DNA of 64,000 bases from the NCBI GenBank assembly GCA_027886185.1, contig WOAB01000056.1, positions 7,626,001-7,690,000 of the forward strand, given 5' to 3'. Of the stretch, positions 33,401 through 43,300 are shown in pieces. Origin of the DNA: Rheum nobile (taxonomy: Eukaryota > Streptophyta > Magnoliopsida > Caryophyllales > Polygonaceae). How positions within the stretch are numbered: the stretch's first letter is position 1; each line of letters opens with the position of its first letter. The position numbers were made by a program, and so were the translations under genes. Below the pieces are notes generated by a model, which saw nothing but the letters and a program-made list of their open reading frames with translations, was not told where the DNA came from and ran no database searches.

Positions 33401-35935
33401 ATCACAGTTGTGGAAAACCAACATGGAGAGTTAGTCCCTACACGACTGTAGACAGGCTACAGGGTGTGCATTGATTACCGCAAGCTGAACGCGGTGACCA
33501 GGAAGGACCACTTCCCTCTACCATTCATTGACCAGATGCTCGAGAGACTGTCAGGTTGTGCATTCTACTGCTTCCTGGATGGATACTCAGGCTATTTCCA
33601 GATAGCCATTGCACCTGAAGACCAAGCGAAGACGACATTCACTTGTCCCTTTGGCACTTTTGCCTATCGCAGGATGCCATTTGGATTGTGCAATGCTCCA
33701 GGTACCTTCCAGCGGTGTATGGTAAGCATATTTTCTGAGTATATTGAGAACTTCATAGAGGTATTCATGGATGATTTTACTGTTTATGGAGATGACTTTG
33801 ATGCATGCTTGCACCATCTATCACTTGTGCTTGCAAGGTGTGTTGACACCAATTTAGTGCTGAATTCTGAGAAGTGTCACTTTATGGTTGAGCAGGGCAT
33901 TGTTTTGGGTCATATTGTGTCATCTAGGGGTATTGAGGTCGATAAGGCAAAGATTGAAGTAATTCAGTCTTTGCCCTATCCTACTAATGTTCGCGAAGTT
34001 CGTTCTTTTCTGGGCCACGCAGGTTTCTATCGCAGGTTCATTAAAGATTTTTCCAAGATCTCATCACCTCTATGTGACCTGCTGAAGAAGGAGATTGGAT
34101 TTGAGTTTACAGCTGAGTGTCGGGCAGCCTTTGATGAACTGAAGGCTCGCCTGACAAGTGCCCCAATCATCCAGGCGCCTGACTGGTCTAAGCCCTTTGA
34201 GATCATGTGCGACGCCAGTGACTATGTTGTGGGGGCTGTGCTGGGCCAAAAAGATGGAAGAGCATCCCATGTGATCCAGTATGCATCTATGACGCTAATT
34301 GGTGCGCAGAGGAACTACTCCACCACAGAGAAGGAGATGCTGGCAGTAGTGTTTGCCCTTGAGAAGTTCAAGCAGTACCTGCTTGGTACAAAGGTCTTTG
34401 TCTACTCCGACCATGCTGCTCTGCGCTACCTCATGACGAAGAAGGAAGCCAAGCCAAGGCTGATCCGGTGGATCCTATTACTCAGCGAATTTGATGTGGA
34501 GATCAAGGACAAGAAGGGTGCTGAGAATCTTGTTGCTGACCACCTCAGCCGAATTGTCCAGGAAGATAACATCCTACAACCCCAGATTCAGACGAGATTC
34601 CCTGATGAGTCTCTATTCCGGCTCACTACCGTAGAGCCTTGGTATGCTGATTTGGTGAATTTTCTCACCACGGGTGACTTTCCTCCACCCTTCAACAAGG
34701 CTCAGAGGGACAGGCTGCGCAGTTCAGCCAGATTTTTTGTCTGGGACGACCCCTACCTATGGAAACATTATTCTGACCAGGTAATTCGTAGGTGTATCCC
34801 AGAAAATGAGGTAAATTCTCTCCTTACTTTTTGTCATTCTGAGGCCTGTGGTGGACACTTTGGGGTACAACGAACCGCAAGAAAGATACTTGAAGCAGGA
34901 TTTTGGTGGCCTTCCATCTTCAAGGATGCGCATAACCACTGCAAATCCTGTGACAAGTGTCAACGGGTTGGAAATATATCTCAGAGGGATGAGATGCCAC
35001 AAACAGGGTTGATTTTCTGTGAAATCTTCGATGTTTGGGGTATTGACTTCATGGGACCGTTTCCATCCTCTTGCGGTAACATATATATTTTGCTTGCGGT
35101 GGACTACGTTTCCAAGTGGGTGGAAGCGAAGGCCACCAGGACTGATGATGCTAAAGTTGTTGCAGAATTCTTGAAGTCCCACATATTTACCAGGTTTGGA
35201 GTGCCAAAGGCTCTCATCAGTGATAGAGGAACTCACTTCTGCAACAGGACAATTACTGCGCTGTTAAAGAAATATCATGTCACGCAGCGAGTTTCTACCG
35301 CCTATCACCCCCAAACGAATGGGCAAGCTGAAGTGTCCAACCGGGAGATAAAGTCCATCTTGGAGAAGACGGTGTCTCCTAATAGAAAAGACTGGAGTTT
35401 AAGGCTTGATGACGCACTCTGGGCATACAGGACAGCTTACAAAACACCAATTGGTATGTCACCCTTTCGGTTGGTGTTTGGTAAAGCTTGTAACCTTCCA
35501 GTGGAGCTAGAGCACAAGGCATATTGGGCTGTAAAGAATTGCAGCTTGCAGATGGATGAGGCTGGAGTGCTTAGAAAGCTCCAACTACAAGAGCTGGAGG
35601 AGGCCAGGATCGAGGCTTATGACAATGCCATTCACTACAAGGAAAGGACTAAGGCCTGGCATGACAAGATCATACTGAGGAAGGACTTCAAGGTTGGAGA
35701 CAAAGTCCTCTTATTCCAGTCACGCCTTAGACTTTTCCCAGGCAAGCTGAGATCGCGCTGGGCAGGACCATATTATGTGACCAAAGTCTTCCCACATGGT
35801 GCCGTAGAGTTGTTTGACTCGACATCACAGACTTTGTTCAAGGTGAATGGGCAGAGGATAAAGAAATACCATGAAGGCTTCACCAAAGACACCATTGAGG
35901 AGGCATTCCTGAAGGAACCCGAAGCTGAAACGTGA
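30470..35935 (+). pseudogene. Athila gag-pol, copy A, one nonsense codon
   Basis: Same organisation as copy B. The frame runs from ATG 30470 to TAG at 33449-33451 and continues in frame to 35935. In copy B the same codon is CAG (43369-43371), so a single C-to-T change split the protein just before the RT block CIDYRKLNAVTRKDHFPLPF. The first part holds gag, a CCHC knuckle (CEICHDDLHPTDAC, residues 256-269), the GDRR/GARR repeats (31798-32048) and protease (D654 in LDLGAS). The second holds RT, RNase H and integrase. Other differences from copy B are few missense changes. Confidence 0.93.
31798..32048 (+). repeat. CGGCG-NN-CGCCG motifs inside gag-pol coding sequence (copy A)
   Basis: Eight motif copies are translated in one frame as GDRR, GARR or GGRR between the zinc knuckle and protease. 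The arms are mostly conserved while the central two bases vary (AC, CC, GC). The same motif fills the LTR and the 3' spacer. The copy B equivalent is 41718-41968. Confidence 0.8.
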
Positions 35936-36104
35936 TTGAACCTTCACTGAGTCGAGCCACGACGTTAACTACGGCGCTTCCCGGGAGGCAACCCGATGAT
36001 TAGGTAATTTATTTTCCTTTCCCTTAGTCAATTCTAGTTATTTCCCTTTTGTTTCTGTATTTCTGTGTCGAACTCACCTGCAGAAACGTGAAAAATCGAA
36101 GAAG

Positions 36105-36812
36105 GTGTTCACGGCGACCGCCGCGTAACTTACGGCGACCGCCGTTAATTGCTCACCATGGAGGTTGCCTACGACTTCAAAACGGCGACCGCCGTTTAAT
36201 TGTGGCGACCGCCGCAATTACGGCGACCGCCTCCCTCCACACGGCGCCCGCCGTTTCACCCCCCCTCGATCACGCTGTTCGCATCAAATGACGGCGACCG
36301 CCGTTTAATCACGGCGACCGCCGTTTAATCACGGCGACCGCCGCCGTTTCAGGTTCGATTTTTTTTCCTTTTCTTTTAATTTTCGCAAAAAAAAAATGGA
36401 CCCTGAGAAAACCTTAAACAGGGTGCAAAAGGCATAAAAAGAAACCCGTTAAAACCAAACGAGGGTAAAAGCCAAAAAAAAAAAAATTTGGGCCCCCCCT
36501 TCCCAGACCTATCATATAACCTAACCCCCTACCCTCTCCCTCACTTTCCCATTCCCCATTCCCCATTCCCCTCTCTCTCTCTCTCTCTCTCCACCCCCCC
36601 TCAACCCCAGATTCGGCGACCGCCGCGCCAGCTCGCCGCCCACTTCGCTCGCCGCTTGCCCGCCGCCAGCCAAGGTCGCCGTCGTCGCTCGCCATTTCGG
36701 AAATCTGCAGATTCTGTGAAAATTGAAAACGGCGACCGCCGCATTCAACACGGCGACCGCCGTTCTTAGCAGCGACCACCGCCCAACCCGGCGACCGCCG
36801 TTTCGTCGAATC
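36105..36812 (+). repeat. CGGCG-NN-CGCCG array in the pol-ORF2 spacer (copy A)
   Basis: About fourteen motifs lie in two clusters (36110-36350 and 36613-36812), several linked by TTAATT or TTTAATC. Between them are a poly(A) run near 36385, another near 36473 and a (CT)n tract near 36570. The copy B equivalent is 46025-46715; there the A and CT tracts differ in length. Apparent frames here on either strand are by-products of the repeats. Confidence 0.8.
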
Positions 36813-36879
36813 TGGTGATTTTATTTTTATTCCCTCCCTGTTCTGCTTTTTACTGTTGCTAGTAGTTGGGATTATTGAG

Positions 36880-38211
36880 ATGTCGGGATTTTTGAAACGC
36901 TCATTGTCTTCCCGGAAGAAATCAACGGGAGGTGAACCCTCTCGAAAAAAATCATCGGGGGTTGAGGCCTCCCGTAACAAGGTTGAGGAGGCTCGTAGGA
37001 GGCTTTTGCAGGAGAGGGCTTTTCAGTCCACATTATTCTTTGATCCAGACACTCTGCGGGAGTTGCAAATGTATGAGAGTACGCAGGAGCTTTTTGTCAA
37101 TGGTGGGCTGGGTAGTTTCTTCCATTTTGCGGCGCCCATATTCCCCAGCTGGACTGTGGAGTTTCTGGCCAGCTTTGATAGTCATTGCGATGAGGAGAGG
37201 ATCACATTTAGTTTGGGTGGTAGCAGGCACTCTATGTCCTGGACGGACCTTGATCTAGCGCTTGGGATGACCAGGCCACCATCTTCTGCGCAGGCGTGGA
37301 ACGCCGCCAATGGTTACTTCCCCTTTTGGTACCACTCCACAGGGTCCAATGTTTACAACCCGCAGGATGGGGAGTACAATTACAAGTGGTCGCATCCGGG
37401 CCTACGGCTAGCACATAAAGTAGTGCGGATGGCCTTCCATGGCCAGTCCGAATTGAACAAGCTCCCGTACGACGATTTGTATGTTGTATGGAGTATGACC
37501 CCCGAGTGCCCTCTGGTGTGGGATTGGCGCACCCATTTTATTGCTGCGTGCAGAAAATTTCAGGACAACAAGGGGCAGAAGATCGTCATTGGGGGCATGA
37601 TCACTTTGATAGGCCGCCACCTGGGTCTCGAGCAACCCGACCCTTCCCAGCAACTCTCTCCTGCTTTTACATATGATTGGAAGCAACTCAGGACTTCCAC
37701 TGTGATATCCGGGACCGGGTCTAACCCGAAGTTCTGGCTGTATGGCACGCGGGGTATCTACAAAATCCCCATCCCTTTTCCATTTGAGGTGGCCTGTGGC
37801 CCGCGCTACAGAGACTTTGATGTGAGCAGTTACCTGGTGGGAGCCCCTGGGGTGCGTCCCGTGCCAGCTGGAAGTGTTGCTCAGGATGATGATGACAGTG
37901 AGGATGAGGACGATGATGCCAATGACGATGAGGACACTGCTATGCCTGCGGTACAGGCTACCGCTGCTGCTGGACCGTCTCAGGATTACCAGAGACAGAC
38001 TTGGGAAATGGTCCAGGGGATTGACTCTCGCCAGCAGTCTATGCAGTCGGACTTTGCTGCCTACCACCAGGAGTTCATTGACTTCCGCCAGGAGTCCAGG
38101 GATCACTACGCGACGCAGGCCCAGGACATTCAAGCCTTGGAGGAACATATGAGGCAGTGGAACCTTTTCATGGGTTCCCAATATCCCGATTTCCCACCAC
38201 CGCCGCAGTAG
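36880..38211 (+). CDS. Athila second reading frame in env position (copy A)
   Basis: 443 codons from ATG 36880 (MSGFLKRSLSS); an in-frame ATG at 36856 is also possible. The body resembles the Arabidopsis Athila ORF-1 protein family rather than an envelope. It has FDPDTLRELQMYESTQELF, a GLGSFFHFAAPIFPSWTVEFL block, MSWTDLDLALGM and repeated aromatic motifs, with no signal peptide or transmembrane segment that I can see. An acidic run (DDDDSEDEDDDANDDEDT) and a glutamine-rich, coiled-coil-like tail follow. Family assignment is from memory and not checked. It lies about 950 bp after gag-pol on the same strand, so a spliced subgenomic RNA is likely needed for expression. Confidence 0.7.
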   Translation: MSGFLKRSLSSRKKSTGGEPSRKKSSGVEASRNKVEEARRRLLQERAFQSTLFFDPDTLRELQMYESTQELFVNGGLGSFFHFAAPIFPSWTVEFLASFDSHCDEERITFSLGGSRHSMSWTDLDLALGMTRPPSSAQAWNAANGYFPFWYHSTGSNVYNPQDGEYNYKWSHPGLRLAHKVVRMAFHGQSELNKLPYDDLYVVWSMTPECPLVWDWRTHFIAACRKFQDNKGQKIVIGGMITLIGRHLGLEQPDPSQQLSPAFTYDWKQLRTSTVISGTGSNPKFWLYGTRGIYKIPIPFPFEVACGPRYRDFDVSSYLVGAPGVRPVPAGSVAQDDDDSEDEDDDANDDEDTAMPAVQATAAAGPSQDYQRQTWEMVQGIDSRQQSMQSDFAAYHQEFIDFRQESRDHYATQAQDIQALEEHMRQWNLFMGSQYPDFPPPPQ

Positions 38212-38339
38212 TAGGTACATTCTTCACTTCTCCTCTGTTATTATGTCTGATATCATTGAGGACAATGCTTATTTTAAGTGTAGGGGAGTGGATTATGTAT
38301 TTATTATTGCTAGTATATTTATCTATAAAAAAAAAAAAT

Positions 38340-38503
38340 CCTGGGATGGGCTGAAAACCCGAAAGGGCGGTCCAGGTAAAAAGCAGGTAATCCGACAGGC
38401 ACTAGGCCTGGGCAAAAGTGGATTCAGAGTGATGTGAGGCGGTGAGTCTATCTATGATAAAATGAAATGAGTGGCTAGGATGAAAACCCGAAAGGGCTCC
38501 TAG
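38340..38503 (+). ncRNA. Paired CCCGAAAGGG hairpins in the Athila 3' region (copy A)
   Basis: Two units, 38340-38376 and 38475-38503, each contain GAAAACCCGAAAGGGC, a CCC-GAAA-GGG stem with a GNRA-type loop. Each is enclosed by a second stem of different sequence: CCTGG/CCAGG in the first and CTAGGA/TCCTAG in the second. The units lie between the second reading frame and the purine tract. A single related unit occurs in the inverted Athila-like fragment (14313-14350). This is a candidate RNA structure, not a known RNA family. Confidence 0.5.
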
Positions 38504-38971
38504 GCAAAATGAGTGAAAAGAAAAGGAGTATTTTCTAGGATCTCATTTTACCGACGGGGGGACATAAGATGAGGAGACAAAGAAGGATTGTCGGGTAGGC
38601 CATTGAGGGAGACATAAGGAGTCATAGATGGAGGTTAGGACTAGTGGTTACTTTCATTTTTGGATGACCGGGATAAGCTTGGGGAAAGTATTCTGCTTGC
38701 CCTTAAGCTTGGACGTGTATTGAGTTGGCTGTTGTGGTTGAAGTTGTGGATATTGCATATGTTTGTGTTGATGTTGTGCTGATTATGATGCTGGTGTTGA
38801 GGGTGTAGTTGTGTTGTGATTGGTTGGTTGAAGGATGTTGAGCTTTCATGTACATGCTGTTACTCTTGGTTGTGGGCTTTCCTTGCATGTTGATTATCTA
38901 GGTGCTTATTAGTAATGGGTGGTAGTTCTCTATCCACTCGAGACGAGTAGAGATTCAAGTGTGGGGGAGTT

Positions 38972-40192
38972 TGATACACACAATTATGTTGCGTGTATTG
39001 ACGGAGTTTTTGCATGATTTTAGTGGTGTTTTAGGATGCTCTAGTGATGATTTGGAGACTTGGCAAGGAGGCGCGGAAGTTACGTTTTTGGAGCTTTGGA
39101 GCTGAGGAGCGAAGTATGAAGAAGCATAACAACGGCGACCGCCGTTAATTCCCCCTGGAGAACCTCAGCTATGACATTGAAACGGCGACCGCCGTGTAAT
39201 TGCAGCGACCGCCGCAATTACGGCGATCGCCGTGGGAAAATCAGCGGCCGCCGCCGTTGTTGGACGAAGCGCCGAGCCGATTTTCCTTTTCGGTTGTAGT
39301 TATTTTATTTTATTATGTTTTGTTTTTATTTTAAGTTAATTTCAAATTAAATTTCCTTTGGTATTTAAGGGTTGAGAAGACTTGTTCTTTTCTTATCTCG
39401 GAACCCTAGTTTTATTTCTTACGTATTTCCCTTTCTATGAAGGACTAAGCCTCTCTTGCTTAGTCAGACATTGAAGCTCTTCGTTTGATTCAGTTGTAAG
39501 TTTCTTACTTTTAATCTATTGCTTTGGCTTTTATCTTTTCTCTTGCTTGAATCTTATGATTGATATTGGTAAATTCTAGTCTGATCAACTAGGGTTTGTT
39601 GGTATTTATCTATTGCTAGGTCTAGATTGTTACTGGTTGAGCATATCTATTCCTTAGGAGCAACTGCATCGTGTTAGTAATTGGTTGTGCTAATCTTATG
39701 CAGAAGAGAATTGATTTGCATCTTAGGGTAAAAACTGGTTGTTTTATTCTAGGTTGTATCCAACTATATTCCTATCCATAAAGCTGCTGTTAAATTGAAT
39801 CTTGATAGTTTTAGGGTTGTTTAATTAGTTAGTTCTAATAGTATCTGGTTGTGCTATTAGATACTTTTGAAAAGGAATTGGAATTGCCATTGCATGCGAT
39901 TTTGAGTGGTTTCTATGATCAACTTGTCATTCGATTAGTAGATATTGTTTGACTAAGTGCCTTCCCCATACTTGATTTCAGCACTTTAATTGCTTACTTA
40001 CTTTTGCATGCTTGGTTACTCTACAAACAAACAAAATCCCCCCCTTTGGTTACTTCAATTGACATACACTTTACATACTGCGATAGATTGTGTTTCCCTG
40101 TGGATCAACCCTTACTTGCCTAAGACTGCGTTTTAGGTTTTGTTTGGATTTCTTGCATAGTAGGAATTAGAACGACAAAATTCCTGTTATCA
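38972..40192 (+). repeat. Athila LTR 2 (shared middle LTR)
   Basis: 1221 bp, preceded by the purine tract GTGTGGGGGAG and followed by a primer site. It serves as 3' LTR of copy A and 5' LTR of copy B. It differs from LTR 3 at only about five positions. Confidence 0.95.
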
Positions 40193-40389
40193 AATTGGCG
40201 CCGTTGCCGGGGAATATACAATTCTATCTTGTGTGTGTGATTTGTGTGCCAATTTTGGTGTGAACCTCTCTTATGGTTCACACCACCCGTGTTACTAATA
40301 CTCCACTTCTTGATTTTGATCCAGAGATCTAAAGGACTTTTCACCAGGCTATCAGGGCTGCGCGTGCATTACTGCAGGATACTGATACG

Positions 40390-43300
40390 ATGGCTGATCA
40401 ACGTGTTACTCTTGAGTCCTTGACGGCTCCCAACTTAGACCAACCAACTCGTGCTGTGGAATTTCCCGCTCTTGGTGCAGGAGTAAAATTTGAGCTTAAG
40501 ACAGGAGTAGTTCACTTACTCCTGAAATTCAGCGGAACTCCCCTTGAAGACCCTATTCAACATTTGGATGAGTTCGTTGAGGTCTGCACCAGTATGAGGC
40601 CATCTGAGATCACTGAAGATCAGATGAAGCTTAGAGTTTTCTCCTTCTCACTGAAGGACTCTGCGAAAGACTGGTACCATACTTTGGCCCCAGGAAGCAT
40701 CACCACCTGGACTGCCCTGAAGAAAGTTTTCCTAGACAAGTACTTCCCAACAATCAAATCTAATCAGCTGAAGAAGAAGATATGCAACATTGAGCAGCAG
40801 TCTAATGAGTCCCTCTATGAGTATTATGAGCGCTTCAAGAAGCTAGTGAAGAGCTGCCCCTACCATGGGTATGAAAAGCATGATCTTATTCTTTATCTGC
40901 ATGGAGGACTCCGTGAAAATGACCGTCGGATGGTGAATTCCTCTTGTGGCGGTAATATTCTGAAAAGGACCTATGAAGAGGCCCTGGAGATATTTGCCAC
41001 TCTAGCTGATGATGCGAGACAATATAGTGGGAGAGGCTCTCAAAGCTTGGTTGCTGCAAGCGCTCAGTCTAAGTATGATCAAGCTGATTTTGATTTGCTG
41101 CGAGAGGAGGTGAGACGTCTGAAGCTGAAGGGTACGCCTCAACAGGTTAAGGCCTGCGAGATCTGTCATGACGACCTACACCCTACTGATGCATGTCCTA
41201 CTATGCAAGAGGAGATAAATGCAGTAGGAGGATATCAGCAGCGGCCCAAGAATGATCCCTATTCTAGTACATACAATCCTGGCTGGAGGAACCATCCCAA
41301 CTTCAGATGGAGAGACCCGGAACAGGATCAAGGTCAAACGCAACAACAGGGTAACCCACAACAGTCTAGACAACCCCATGTACCGAGACCCCAAGGGCAG
41401 AGCTCGAATCCTTCATCATCCATGGAGGACATGATGAAAACATTGACTGCGAATGTTGTCCAAATGAGCAAGAATCAAAAGGAATTCCAGGAGCATACAC
41501 AGTCCAGCATCCAGAATCTGGAAAGACAGTTTGGTCAGATTTCTCAAGTGGTGAATAAACTGGATGCCAGGGATTCCGGTAAACTCCCGTCTCAAACTGA
41601 GGTGAACCCAAACATTCGAAATGTCAGTGCTATGACTTTGAGAAGTGGGAAGAAGCTTCGGGAAAATAATTCTGAGATTAACGAGGAAGAAACTGAGGAT
41701 TTGGCCAAGAACAATTGTGGCGACCGCCGTGACGATTGCGGCGCCCGCCGTCAGGAGAAGTCTGCTCTCGACTTTTGTGATGAAAACAACGGCGACCGTC
41801 GTATCAATTGCGGCGGCCGCCGTGACGGTGTTCCAATTTCCGAAGTTTCTAATGATGTTCACGGCGACCGCCGCAAAACTTACGGCGCCCGCCGCGAAAC
41901 TGAAGTAGCTCTCGACTTATCCGAAGAAAAACACGGCGACCGCCTTGACAATTGCGGCGCCCGCCGTTCATCTGGAGTCGAAGCTGAGGCTGAAAAGAAG
42001 TCTGACTCTCCGATTTTTCTTGAGTGGAAGTCGGTTGCGCCCTTCCCATCTGCTCTGAAGCGCACCAAGCCACTTGCGCAGGACAAGGACATGTTCGAGA
42101 TGTTCAGGAACGTCGAGGTCAACATACCTCTTCTCAATCTGATCAAGTCCGTCCCCCGTTATGCCAAATTCTTGAAGCAGATGTGCACCACAAAAAGGAA
42201 CCAAGACAGGAATAGCAAGAAGAAGGTAAAGGTAAGCGAACATGTCTCTGCTGTGTTTCAAAAACGCTTACCCAAAAAGTGTGGTGACCCAGGTATGTTT
42301 AACATCCCTATCACCATTGGAGGAACCAAGTTTAATAAGGCTATGCTGGATTTGGGTGCTTCTATCAATGTTTTACCTTCCTCTCTCTGTGAATCCTTGC
42401 GATTAGGACCTTTGCATGCAACTAATATTTCCATTCAATTGGCTGATAGGTCTAGTGTGCGTCCTATAGGGATTGTGGAGGATGTCTTGGTTATGGTTGG
42501 TGATCTTACGTTTCCTGCTGATTTCTATGTGCTCAATATGGAACATGACAAGCATGCAGCCCCTATTCTGTTAGGGAGTCCTTTCCTCAAAACTGCTAAT
42601 ACTAAGATCAATGTGAGCACAAGTTCTTTAACTATGGAGTTTGATGGCCAGGCTATTAATTATAACATATATGAAGCCATGAAATATCCTGCTGATGATC
42701 ACTCTTTGTGTGCTATTGATGTGCTTGAGCATGTAGTACAAGATGTCTTTGATGATGACCAATTAGATTCTATGCAATCCATGATTGTTGATTCTAGTTT
42801 AGATTTTACTCTATCTGCTAACGTGCAGGAAGTTGTCAATGAGTTGGATGCTTACTATAAGCGTCCTACTGAGCTACCAGGTAAAGCACCTCTGCCACTA
42901 ACCCTGCTTGGCGAGAAACTTTTACCCTCTATTGTGCAGGCACCAGTGATTGAGTTGAAGCAACTTCCCGAGCACCTCAAGTATGTCTTTCTTGGAGACG
43001 AGGAGACCCTGCCAGTGATCATCTCTAACAAGCTCACCAAGGAACAAGAAGACAAGTTGGTGGTGGTTCTCAAGGAACACAAGACGGCAATTGGTTGGAC
43101 CATTGCTGACATCAAGGGAATCAGCCCCACCACATGCATGCACCGAATTCTGCTGGAAGGCGAAGAGAAGCCTTCGCGACAACCCCAGAGGCGTCTGAAT
43201 CCACCTATGATGGATGTTGTCAAGAAGGAAGTTCTGAAGCTTCTGCAGGCAGGTATGATCTTTCCTGTTTCTGACAGTAAGTGGGTTAGTCCTACGCAGG

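Noticed and set aside
36105..36812. CRISPR-like array
   Set aside because: The repeat unit is about 12 bp, spacing is irregular, unit arms are palindromic, there are no cas genes and the context is a plant retrotransposon.
36414..36980. 188-codon minus-strand frame (also at 46333-46890)
   Set aside because: It runs through poly(A), (CT)n and CGGCGACCGCCG repeats; length differences between copies lie inside it, so a selected protein is unlikely.
37408..38220. 270-codon open frame on the minus strand (also at 47318-48130)
   Set aside because: It is the exact antisense of the second Athila reading frame, has no recognisable domain, and is a by-product of its codon composition.
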